Origin: Budorcas taxicolor
Lineage: Eukaryota; Chordata; Mammalia; Artiodactyla; Bovidae
Length of the DNA stretch: 64,000 nucleotides
Assembly: GCF_023091745.1 (NCBI RefSeq)
Contig: NC_068926.1
Location: 70,678,001-70,742,000 of the forward strand
Direction: 5' to 3'
Part shown: piece by piece, positions 46,231 through 55,279 of the stretch
Layout of the letters: each line of letters starts with the position of its first letter
How positions within the stretch are numbered: position 1 is the first letter of the stretch
Program-made: the position numbers and the translations under genes
Notes under the pieces: model-generated
The model's input: only the letters and a program-made list of their open reading frames with translations
What the model was told of the DNA's origin: nothing
Database searches by the model: none

Positions 46231-46238
46231 ATTTGCAT
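46231..46238 (+). promoter_or_regulatory. Octamer ATTTGCAT, IGLV1 promoter
   Basis: Perfect octamer. Unlike the other IGLV1 promoters here, the adjacent GC box is changed (GGGACCCTCCCC for GGCCCCGCCCC). Confidence 0.85.
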
Positions 46239-46345
46239 GATGGGACCCTCCCCTTCTCAGGGTATGAAGAGGGGAAGGAGCCCTGTGGGGACACTCTGCT
46301 CAGCTGTGGGGCCACAGACGGCAGGACGCCCTGACCGTGTCCACC

Positions 46346-46807
46346 ATGGCCTGGTCCCCTCTGCTCCTCACCCTGGTTGCTCTCTGCACAGGTGACTGGA
46401 TGTGGGGACAGGGGACGGGCCCTGGGAAGACTCTCGGGCCTTGCTCCCCACTGTCATGTCTGGACCCCCGAGTCACCATCTCTGTCTCTCTCCCTTCCAG
46501 GATCCTGGGCCCAGGCTGTGCTGACTCAGCCACCCTCTGTGTCCGGGTCCCTGGGCCAGAGGGTCTCCATCACCTGCTCTGGAAGCAGCAGCAACATCGG
46601 TAGTAATGGTGTTGCCTGGTACCAACAGCTCCCAGGATCGGGCCTCAGAACCGTCATCTATTATAGTAGCAATCGACCCTCAGGGGTCCCCGACCGATTC
46701 TCTGGCTCCAGGTCTGGCAACACAGCCACCCTGACCATCAGCTCGCTCCAGGCTGAGGACGAGGCCGATTATTACTGTACAGCTTATGACAGTAGTAGCA
46801 GCAATGG
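46346..46807 (+). CDS. IGLV1: IGLV1-subgroup V-lambda segment, apparently functional
   Basis: Germline lambda variable segment. The leader exon is 46346-46391 (MAWSPLLLTLVALCT), the intron is 109 nt with GT/AG ends, and the V exon is 46501-46807. The mature start is QAVLTQPPSVSGSLGQRVS. CDR1 is SSNIGSNG; framework 2 is VAWYQQLPGSGLRTVIY; CDR2 is YSS. Framework 3 is NRPSGVPDRFSGSRSGNT and onward to EADYYC, and the CDR3 start is TAYDSSSSNG. Both cysteines and the tryptophan are in place and no stop or shift is seen. A consensus 23-bp RSS follows. The SGSLGQRVSITCSGSSSN framework is close to the expressed cattle lambda repertoire (family knowledge). It lies in the left half of a 6.4-kb tandem duplication; its twin is at 52751. 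Expression is inferred. Confidence 0.94.
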
Positions 46808-46846
46808 CACAGTGCTCCAGGCCAGGGGGGAAGCGAGACAAAAACC
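46808..46846 (+). other. V-lambda RSS, consensus (23-bp spacer)
   Basis: CACAGTG 46808-46814, 23 bp, ACAAAAACC 46838-46846. Confidence 0.95.
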
Positions 46847-47599
46847 TGCTCTCCCCCAAGTCACGGGCCTCCCGGCCTGAAGCATCTTCTGCCAATACAG
46901 ACACTTCTGTTGTTTGCTTGATTTAAAATGGGAGTCTGAGCCCCACACCAGGAAATTGGTCTGGAAATCCTTTCAGTTCTTCATTCTGCGCCCTCACCAA
47001 GGCTTTGCTTTGGCAACCACATTTTATATGAATATCTGAAGTTGAGCAGAAGGCCCTGAATGCCAGAGGCGGGTCCTGGCGGACAGAGTCCATGACGGTC
47101 GGGTCAGAACCAGAGAGGCAGCGTCCAGCTGTGTCTGATCAGGACCCTCAGCTCCTCGGCCGTCCCTGGCAGAGCTGAGGCCCCGGCTGCTGCTCCTGCC
47201 TCTCCCGTGAGCGCCTCTCAGGCTCCCCCAGGGCTCCAGGCCTGCGGGGACTAGACCAGGACTCCCGCGTCACTGGGGGAGCCGGGGCAGCCCAGGGGCT
47301 TCCTGCTCAGGCTCTGCTGGAGCTTAGCAGCTGGCCCACCCTGGGCCCAGGTCATCGGGGGGTCTGCCCGAGCATGAAGGCTCCTCCTCTCCCTTCTGTC
47401 CTCAAAGTCCCTCCAGCAGCCCAGACCCAGGAGAGGGTCTCAAAAGACACAGAAAATCTGTCTCCCATCGCCGGGGACACAGGGTCTGTTAGTTCTCTGT
47501 CTCAGTGTCCGAGGTGGGGGTCCGTCAGCGCATCTCAGCCCTGGGAGGCCCCCACGCCCTTGGCCTCTCTCCTGCACAGGGAGCAGGTCCTGCTCTCGG
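46847..47599. other. Spacer, no gene
   Basis: Close paralogue of 53256-54000. Long frames across 47374-48111 and 53503-54177 lie in G+C-rich DNA over a V relic and are not conserved in frame with known proteins. Confidence 0.55.
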
Positions 47600-47945
47600 C
47601 CTCCTCTGTCCCCTCGTGGTGTCCGGGGCTCAGGCAGAGGGGCACTCAGCCAGGGTCGGTGACTCCATGGACGCTCAGCCACACTCATCTGCCTGGGAGC
47701 AGCAACACTCTTGGCAAAGAGGGGACACTTGGCTGCCGTCTCAGTGGTGCTGAGTCCCAAGCTCTGAGCACAGGAGTCACAACCCGCCCGCAGGGTCTCA
47801 GCGAGGCTGGTGGGCTCCGGGGTGGGTGGGCTCCGGATCGGGTGGGCTCCGGATCGGGTTGGCCCCCGGATCATCTCTGGGCTCACCCCAATGCCGAGGC
47901 TGATTGTTCCTGCTCATCTGGGACTCAGCCCTGCTGCTCACAGGA
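47600..47945 (+). pseudogene. IGLV10-like V-lambda relic (copy 1)
   Basis: Within non-coding DNA the frame starting at 47681 translates as TLICLGSSNTLGKEGTLGC, alignable to the IGLV10 framework-1/CDR1 (family pattern TLTCTGNSNxVGxQGAAWL). Just before it, GLRQ is recognisable. Near 47896 the words EADCSCSSGTQP match the end of framework 3 and the CDR3 start of IGLV10 (EADYYCSALDSS), followed by CACAGGA at 47939 where the heptamer should be. Framework 2 and most of framework 3 are unrecognisable, and no leader or octamer was found. It is a heavily decayed V segment, better preserved in its twin at 54020. Confidence 0.65.
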
Positions 47946-48799
47946 AGCCTCACCCGGGGGAAGTGACCCCAACCCTAAGCTCCTGGCCTCACCCCCACGT
48001 GGGTCACAGAGCACAGGTCACACACCTGTGTCCTGCTCCCTGTCACTGCCCTTTCACTCACACGTGCGGGGTCTGCACATTGGCCTGCCTGGGCTGTGGG
48101 GCCACAGTTAACAGAGATATAGTTTGGAATAAGTGGGATTATTCCTTCTAATTCTCCCTTTTCCCTTAAGCCTTATATTTGCCTTATCCTCAGTTTTCAT
48201 AGGCACAAAATGACATAGTCTCCACTGTATTGAGGAACCTTGCTCAATAGGCTCCACATCAAGCTGTGAGGATCTCTGGCTGGGGAATCGGGCCTCAGAC
48301 ACAGATCCTGAGAAGGAACACAATTACCGCACGCCGTGGGAAGCGGACACGGAGCAGCAGCTCAGAAATGGACATAAAGTCGTATTCTGTTTCACGCGGT
48401 GAGAGTAAGAATGGAGGGGCCACACTGCACAGCTTACGGCACAAATCCCCCTGAAGCCCCTCCCCTGCTCCTCCTGCTCCTCTGCCCCATGTAAGGGCAT
48501 ACGGGGAGAGAATCTAGAATACTCCACGAGGTTCCCACCGGCCAGTGAGACATGGGATCATTCAAGTTCTGATCAGAACTCACGTCTGTTTCTAATATTT
48601 TCATTTGGTACTTCGGGAGAAATTAATTTAATGGCTGTATTGTTAACTTTCTCCTAAAAAAGAAGTAGATAGAGGCCCTGCGTTTATTAATGGTTTCTCT
48701 GAGGAGAGGCTAGCTTAGGCCCTAGAGCTGGTGCTGCTGTGAGTGACCACACCGCAGCCCTGAGGCCCTGGACTGCTGAGACCGGCAATGGTTTCAGGG
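47946..48799. other. Spacer, no gene
   Basis: Close paralogue of 54307-55240. Includes a block (48290-48380) shared with 9728-9800 and 54650-54770. No gene. Confidence 0.55.
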
Positions 48800-49105
48800 C
48801 CTGTGTGTGGGGAGACCCCTGTCCCCTCAGAGACCTCAGGTGACTCTGTGGCTCCCTGCACCCTGAGCAGTGACAGTGTCGGCCGCTCTGCTGTTGCTGG
48901 AACCAGCAGAAGCCAGCGAGCCCTCCTCGGTCCTTCGGTCCTGCCACACAGACTCCAGGAAGATCCAGGCTCCGGGGTTCCCACGGGTTTTCTGGATCCA
49001 AAGATGCCTTGGCCAGCGCAGGGCTCCTGCTCGTCTCTGGGCTGCAGCGTGAGGACGAGGCTGACTCTGACCGTGCAGGCTGGTGCAACAGGGCTCCTCA
49101 CAGCG
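48800..49105 (+). pseudogene. IGLV11/IGLV5-like V-lambda relic (copy 2)
   Basis: Leaderless relic equivalent to 10210-10498. It has the CTLSSDSVG-like block, a frameshift, then WNQQKPASPPR-like text and GSKDALASAGLLLVSGLQREDEAD, ending CACAGCG at 49099. The conserved framework-3 cysteine is missing. Confidence 0.72.
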
Positions 49106-49284
49106 ACACAGGTAGACGGGAAACCGGGACGAGAGCCTCAGCCTGGCAGGGGCTTGTTCTTAGAGAACCGTCAAATCTCAAATAATACCCCAGAACAAAC
49201 TTATTCCTGAGGTATGTTCCGGTGTGGGGACGCTCTGCTCAGCTGTGGGGCGACAGAAGGCAGGATGCCCTGATCGTGTCCACC
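49106..49284. other. Recombination junction fusing relic flank to V1 leader
   Basis: To about 49220 it follows the downstream flank of the 10.2- and 55.3-kb relics. From GTGTGGGGACGCTCTGCTCAG on it follows the IGLV1 5' UTR. The octamer and everything upstream of it are absent. Confidence 0.75.
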
Positions 49285-49743
49285 ATGGCCTGGTCCCCTC
49301 TGCTCCTCACCCTGGTCGCTCTCTGCACAGGTGACTGGACGCGGGGACAGGGGAAGGGCCCAGGGAAGACATGTTCCTTTTCCCTCCTCTCCTTCCTGAA
49401 GCCCTCAGACAGTCACCATGTCTGTCTCTCCCTCTTCCAGGATCCTGGGCCCGGGCTGTGCTGACTCAGCCGCCCTCCGTGTCCAGGACTTTGGGCCAGA
49501 GGGTCACCCTCTCCCGCACTGGAAGCAGCAGCAACACTGGGGTTATTCTGTGAGCTGGTACCAACGGCTCCCAGGATCGGCGCCCACACTTCTGATCTGT
49601 TAAAATGGCTAAAGGCCCTCAGGGGTCCCGGATCGATTCTCTGGCTCCAAGTCTGGCAGCTCGGCCTCTCTGACCATCTCAATACAGGCTGAGGATGATA
49701 CTGATTATTACTGTGTCTCATGGGCTGACGGCTTGAAAGTTTG
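49285..49743 (+). pseudogene. IGLV1: IGLV1-subgroup pseudogene without octamer
   Basis: The leader exon 49285-49330 is intact (MAWSPLLLTLVALCT) with normal splice sites. The V exon (from 49441) reads SWARAVLTQPPSVSRTLGQ, then VTLSRTGSSSNTG. The first disulfide cysteine is Arg (CGC). A small deletion in CDR1 then gives TGA at about 49551, and a TAA in CDR2 follows near 49600. The rest parallels the 5.9-kb pseudogene, including YYCVSWADGLK. The RSS is CACAGTG, 22 bp, ACAAAGACC. The promoter is missing because of a junction about 65 nt upstream of the ATG. Its closest relative in the window is the pseudogene at 5874. Confidence 0.9.
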
Positions 49744-49781
49744 CACAGTGCTTCTGGCCAGAGCAGAAGGAGACAAAGACC
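49744..49781 (+). other. V-lambda RSS, 22-bp spacer
   Basis: CACAGTG 49744-49750, 22 bp, ACAAAGACC 49773-49781. Confidence 0.8.
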
Positions 49782-50517
49782 TGCTTCCCCCACAGCCACG
49801 GGGCTCCCCGGGCAAGGTGTCTGCCCCTCCCTTCCTGGAGGCCCTGAGGCCATGGAATCCAGCAGACAGGGTGTCCCCTGAGTGCAGCCCAGCTGCCCTC
49901 TCAGCCCAACTCCCCTCCCGAGGGCAGTGGCCCACAAGGGGTGGTCACAGGCCCCTGGATGACGGAGCTGCTCACAGCAGTTGCCCTCGGTTCCCAGGTC
50001 GGAGTTAGCAGCACAGAGCAGGGGGTCAGTGCCGCCCTTGCTGGGTCACTGGGCAGCGAACGCACATCCCTGAGCTTCCGCCACAGAAGCATCTCCTGTT
50101 AAAGGAAAAGGAAATGGAACCCAGAGTTTCTACAGCAATTTCCACACAGGCCAGGATCCAGTAAAAAGTGTCACTTTTATCAAGAACCAGAAAACTAAGT
50201 ATTGAAGGGAAATGAGATGGCATAGACATCAATGCTGAGATGCCTCAGATGATGAAATCAGGTGACAGATATTTTTAGGGACAAGACATCAAATCTATTT
50301 GATGAGCATATACAAACACTCTTGGGTCCTAAGGAAAAGGAGATCAATGTTCCAGGAGAAAAAGTAGTCAGACTCACCTGAAAATACTTTAGGAGAAATA
50401 AAAAAGAAGTATCTGTACACTGTCCAAGACATGTAATACTTACTGCTGTTCAATTCATTCGTTTATTGAAAGGGTGTTTGGTGACAGGATAACAGAGCGG
50501 GCTGCTTCCTCTCATAA
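49782..50517. other. V1 downstream flank, no gene
   Basis: Close paralogue of 6340-7089. Confidence 0.6.
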
Positions 50518-50725
50518 GGCTTCCCGGGTGTCGCTAGAGGTAAAGAACCGCCTGCCCGTGCAAGGGGCATAAGAGATGAGGGCTCTGTCCCTGGGGTGGG
50601 AAGATCCCCTGGCGCAAGAAACGGCAATCTACTCCAGTATTCTTGCCTGGAGAATCCCATGGACAGACGGGCCTGGTGGCCTACAGTCCGCGGGGTCGCA
50701 GAACAATCAGACAGGATTGAGAACC
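50518..50725 (+). mobile_element. Bov-tA SINE
   Basis: Full equivalent of the 7090 and 44107 copies (tRNA head GGCTTCCCGGGTGTCGCTAG plus Bov-A body). Confidence 0.87.
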
Positions 50726-51347
50726 AAGCAATTGAGCAGAACATTGCTCCCACTCTCAACGCCGTGAACGTTCCCCGGCTGCGTCACCAGGGGGCGCTGT
50801 GCACCGCTCAGAACCGGCAACCTCTCAACACATCCCCTTGGTCCCCCGAGCTGGCCCTGCCCCCGGGCTCAGCGGCCTGAGTTGGACGGGACAGCAGGTG
50901 CTTCCTCTCAGGGGACAGACTCAGAGCCGCGGCCCCCAGGCCTCCTCCTGGGACTGAAGCAGCACACGGGGCCGAGCACCCAGAGTTGGAGGGTGAAGGG
51001 GTCAGGGGGTCATCAGTCCCCACCCTCTTCCCAGAAAGAGAGGAGGGGAGGAGCCCCCCGAGCCCACCCCGTGCACCCCTCCAGCTCTCCTCAGCCTGCG
51101 CCCGTCCTCCTCATCTCTGCTCACAGCCTGCCCTCCCGCTCCCCTCACTCATGACTCTCCTCCCAATCCTGGGCCTCTCTCTTTCTACAGACATACACTG
51201 TTGACCTCCACAGTGATGACCCAGCTCATGCTCTTAGGAGGTCATGAACAGTTTCCAGATCTTCCTGAAACATTCCTTCCTCATCCCCCTCCTTGAACCT
51301 CTCTAGCCCTTCCTTCCCAGGAAGCCTCAGGTTTCCGGCTCTCAGGT
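50726..51347. other. IGLV1 upstream spacer, no gene
   Basis: Close paralogue of 44306-44908. No coding gene. Confidence 0.6.
50785..50800 (+). promoter_or_regulatory. CTCF-like site, V1 cassette (distal)
   Basis: CACCAGGGGGCGCTGT. Confidence 0.55.
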
Positions 51348-51527
51348 GTGACCCCAGGTCTTCCCCTCCTCTCAGCTGTGACCCCAGGTCATCCCCTCCT
51401 CTCAGCTGTGACCCCAGGTCGACCCCTCCTCTCAGCTGTGGCCCCAGGTCATCCCCTCCTCTCAGCTGTGACCCCAGGTCATCCCCTCCTCTCAGCTGTG
51501 ACCCCAGGTCGACCCCTCCCTGTTTCA
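51348..51527. repeat. 30-bp minisatellite, 6 units
   Basis: Same unit as at 44909, one unit fewer. Confidence 0.92.
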
Positions 51528-52408
51528 CCCCTGGTTCCTCCTCATTTCCCAGGGGATCCACTGCTGCCCCCCAGCAGCTGATTTATCCCATGAACACTCA
51601 CACTGTGTCCAGTGTGCCCATCGAGTGAGGAGTCAGGAGGGGAGAGAAACCCTGGTCCTGAGACCTGCAGATGACTCCTGGCTGAGGAGCGTCTGTGCTC
51701 AGCTGCTGTGGGACTGACTTTATGCACAGTGAGCCCGGGTGAAGCTGCGGGTGCCCTGGGCTGGGAAAGCAGACCCTGTCCTGGGGCTCTGCCCCCGGGG
51801 CCCTGACTGCTGCTCTGTATGGACCACGCCTAAGTCAGGTTTGCTCCCCATGGTCCCGTCTGGGATTCCTGAGAACAGCTCATCTGCCTTGTCCTGTCCT
51901 GTCGCTCATCTCAGATCCGAGGCCGACCCATGGCTCTGATACCTCAGCCTGCCCTGTGTCACAGATAGGACGTCCTGCTAAGACATGAAAATCCTTCAGT
52001 GGAGATGCTGTGTCAGAAAGGCTTTAAAATGATCTTATTTAAAGAACAGAATCTACAAGGAAAATGATGTTTTGGAAATAGTACCATGGCAAGGTAAAAT
52101 TAAAACAGAGCCAGAGTCGGACACAACTTAGTGACTGAACCACAACATTTTGTTCAATTAAGTTTAGGCATCTGTTTTGAGGGATGACCTTAGATTTTTA
52201 CTAATCCACGATCCCATTTTGGTTGATTTGAAATCTCAAAGTCACAGATCTACTGTGTAACACTCACATGCACTACAGGGTAGATTACACCTGGATCTTT
52301 TTTCCCAACACAACACTTCCTGAACTGCGTAACTTCAAAGCCAGTTTTGGGAAAGTTGACTCTAAGAGCTCTGATCACTAGGTCACAGGATGCATGTCTG
52401 GGCCAGGA
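51528..52408. other. IGLV1 upstream spacer, no gene
   Basis: Close paralogue of 45119-46001. Confidence 0.6.
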
Positions 52409-52425
52409 CACCAGGGGGCGGTGCC
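52409..52425 (+). promoter_or_regulatory. CTCF-like site upstream of IGLV1 (52.7 kb)
   Basis: CACCAGGGGGCGGTGCC, 227 bp upstream of the octamer. Confidence 0.5.
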
Positions 52426-52635
52426 AAGCCATTCCTGTGGGTCTGCAGCTATGAGCTGAGCTGAGTCCCCTGGTGCTTCCTGGTGCTTCCTGCTCAGGGT
52501 TCCCAGCTGTGACCTCCCACCCCCAAGGCCCACACAACCCCACCTCTGATCGCCCACTGGTCTCCCTCAGGCACAGGAAGCTGAGCCAGGTCCCAGAGGT
52601 CATCAGAGCATTGTGGGGGTTGGGGGAGGACGGTC

Positions 52636-52643
52636 ATTTGCAT
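52636..52643 (+). promoter_or_regulatory. Octamer ATTTGCAT, IGLV1 promoter
   Basis: Perfect octamer, with GC box CGGCCCCGCCCCC directly downstream. Confidence 0.85.
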
Positions 52644-52750
52644 GAGCGGCCCCGCCCCCTCTCAGGGTATGAAGAGGGGAAGCAGCGGTGTGGGGACGTT
52701 CTGCTCAGCTGCGGGGCCACAGACGGCAGGACGCCCTGACCGTGTCCACC

Positions 52751-53216
52751 ATGGCCTGGTCCCCTCTGCTCCTCACCCTGGTCGCTCTCTGCACAGGTGA
52801 CTGGATGGGGGGGTGGGCAGGGGAGGGGTCTTGGGAAGACACACATGCTGTGTTCCCTGCTATCATGTCTGGACCCCCGAGTCACCATCTCTGTCTCTCT
52901 CCTTTCCAGGATCCTGGGCCCAGGCTGTGCTGACTCAGCCGTCCTCCGTGTCCGGGTCCCTGGGCCAGAGGGTCTCCATCACCTGCTCTGGAAGCAGCAG
53001 CAACATCGGTAGATATGGTGTAGGCTGGTTCCAACAACTCCCAGGATCAGGCCTCAGAACCGTCATATATTATAGTAGCAATCGACCCTCGGGGGTCCCC
53101 GACCGATTCTCTGGCTCCAGGTCTGGCAACACAGCCACCCTGACCATCAGCTCGCTCCAGGCTGAGGACGAGGCCGATTATTACTGTACAGCTTATGATA
53201 GTAGTAGCAGCAATGG
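52751..53216 (+). CDS. IGLV1: IGLV1-subgroup V-lambda segment, apparently functional
   Basis: Germline lambda variable segment, twin of the one at 46346. The leader exon is 52751-52796 (MAWSPLLLTLVALCT), the intron is 113 nt, and the V exon is 52910-53216. The mature start is QAVLTQPSSVSGSLGQRVS. CDR1 is SSNIGRYG, framework 2 is VGWFQQLPGSGLRTVIY, CDR2 is YSS, and frameworks 3 and CDR3 (TAYDSSSSNG) are the same as in the twin. Cysteines, tryptophan, splice sites, octamer and a consensus 23-bp RSS are all intact. Compared with the twin, the base changes cluster in CDR1 and in the leader intron, while the last 130 bases differ at only two sites. Expression is inferred. Confidence 0.94.
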
Positions 53217-53255
53217 CACAGTGCTCCAGGCCAGGGGGGAAGCGAGACAAAAACC
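53217..53255 (+). other. V-lambda RSS, consensus (23-bp spacer)
   Basis: CACAGTG 53217-53223, 23 bp, ACAAAAACC 53247-53255. Confidence 0.95.
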
Positions 53256-54019
53256 TGCTCTCCCCCAAGTCACGGGCCTCCCGGGCTGAAGCATCTTCTG
53301 CCAAAGCAGACACTTCTGTGGTCTGTTTAGTTTAAAACAGAGGTCTGAGCCCCACCCCAGGAAATTGGTCTGGGAAATCCTTTCAGTTCTTCATTCTGCA
53401 CCCTCACCAAGTCTTTGCTTTTCACAACCACATTTTATATGAATATCTGAAGTTGAGCAGAAGGCCCTGAATGCCAGAGGCGGGTCCTGGCGGACAGAGT
53501 CCATGACGGTCGGGTCAGAACCAGAGAGGCAGCGTCCAGCTGTGTCTGATCAGGACCCTCAGCTCCTCGGCCGTCCCTGGCAGAGCTGGGGCCCCGGCTG
53601 CTGCTCCTGCCTCTCCTGTGACCGCCTCTCAGGCTCCCCCAGGGCTCCAGGCCTGCGGGGACTAGACCAGGACTCCCGCGTCACTGGGGGAGCCGGGGCA
53701 GCCCAGGGGCTTCCTGCTCAGGCTCTGCTGGAGCTTAGCAGCTGGCCCACGCTGGGCCCAGGTCATCGGGGGGTCTGCCCGAGCATGGAGGCTCCTCCTC
53801 TCCCCTCTGTCCTCAAAGTCCCTCCAGCAGCACAGACCCAGGAGAGGGTCTCAAAAGACACAGAAAATCTGTCTCCCATCGCTGGGGACACGGGGCCTGT
53901 TAGTTCTCTGTCTCAGTGTCCGAGGTGGGGGTCCGTCAGCTCATCTCAGCCCTGGGAGGCCCCCACGCCCTCGGCCTCTCTCCTGCACAGGGAGCAGGTC
54001 CTGCTCTCGGCCTCCTCTG
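53256..54019. other. Spacer, no gene
   Basis: Close paralogue of 46847-47599. Confidence 0.55.
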
Positions 54020-54306
54020 TCCCCTCGTGGTGTCCGGGGCTGAGGCAGGGGGACTCAGCCAGGGTCGCTGACGCCATGGACGCTCAGCCACACTCACCTG
54101 CCTGGGAACAGCAACACTGTTGGCACCGAGGGGGCGGCTTGGCTGCCGTCTCAGTGGTGCTGAGTCCCAAGCTTTGAGCACAGGAGTCACAACCCACCTG
54201 CAGGGTCTCAGCGAGGCTGGCGGGCTCCGATGTGAGTGGGGCCCCCTGACCGTCTCTGTGCTGATTGTTCCTGCTCAGCTGGCACTCAGCCCTGCTGCTC
54301 ACAGGA
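54020..54306 (+). pseudogene. IGLV10-like V-lambda relic (copy 2)
   Basis: The frame from 54090 translates TLTCLGNSNTVGTEGAAWL, a near match to the IGLV10 subgroup framework 1, CDR1 and start of framework 2, with both the disulfide cysteine and the framework-2 Trp. A preceding GLRQ word also fits, but about 35 extra bases separate it. A stop (TGA at about 54162) follows soon after. The end of framework 3 survives near 54259 as ADCSCSAGTQPC, and CACAGGA at 54300 stands where the heptamer belongs. No leader, octamer or nonamer was found. The subgroup assignment rests on this one well-kept block. Confidence 0.72.
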
Positions 54307-55011
54307 GGCCTCAGGCCAGGGGGAAGTGACCCCAACCATGAGCTCCCGGCCTCACCCCCACGTGGGGTCACAGAGCACAGGTCACACGCCTGTGTCCTGC
54401 TCCCTGTCACTGCCCTTTCACTCACACGTGCGGGGTCTGCACATTGGCCGCCTGGGCTGTGGGCCCACAGTTAACAGAGATATAGTTTGGAATAAGTGGG
54501 ATTATTCCTTCTAATTCTCCCTTTTCCCTTAAGCCTTAAATTTGCCTTATCCTCAATTTTCATACACACAAAATGACATATTTTCCACTGTATTGAGGAA
54601 CCTGGCTCAATAGGCTCCATATCAAACAGTGAGGATCTTTGGCTGGGGAATCGGGCCTCAGACACAGATCCTGAGAAGGATCACAATTACTGCACGCTGT
54701 GGGACGCGGACACGGAGCAGCAGCTCAGAAATGGACGTAGAGTCATGTTTCGTTTCACGCGGTGAGAATAGGAGTGTTGTGGCCGTACGTCACAACTTAC
54801 TGCAGAGGTTTTCGCCCTAAGCCTCCTCAGCTGCTCCTCCCCACCCTTCTGGCCCGTGTGAGGTCATTTAGGGGAAAGGGAGATTAGAATACTCCACGAC
54901 GCTCACACCATCTTGTCAGACGCATGCTCACTTTCAGATCCGCTCATGAGTCATGAGTCTTTTTGTTATTTTCATTTGATATTTTGGAGAATCTTAACTT
55001 CATAGTTGTAT
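54307..55011. other. Spacer, no gene
   Basis: Close paralogue of 47946-48650. Confidence 0.55.
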
Positions 55012-55130
55012 TAATGGCAACACACTCCAGTATTCTTGCCTGGAGAATGCCACGGACAGAGGAACCTTGTGGGCTACAGTCCATGGGGTCGCAAGACTCA
55101 GTCACGAGGGAGTGACTTTCACTATTGATA
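55012..55130 (+). mobile_element. Bov-A SINE fragment
   Basis: GGCAACACACTCCAGTATTC through GGGGTCGCAAGACTCAG. Absent at the equivalent place in the twin cassette (about 48640), so it postdates the tandem duplication. Confidence 0.8.
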
Positions 55131-55279
55131 ACCTAAGTTGTAAGTGTATTGAGGCCACCCCCGTTTATTGATGGTTTCTCTCACCACAGAATAGCTGATC
55201 CCCTGGTGCTGCTGTGGGTGTCAACACTGAATCACCAGCCCTGAACCATGGACTCTTGTGACCAGCAATGGTTTCAGGG

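Noticed and set aside
47374..48111. Long open frame (245 codons), and its counterpart at 53503-54177
   Set aside because: It runs across a V10-like relic in a different frame, is G+C rich, and differs in frame and length between two near-identical copies.
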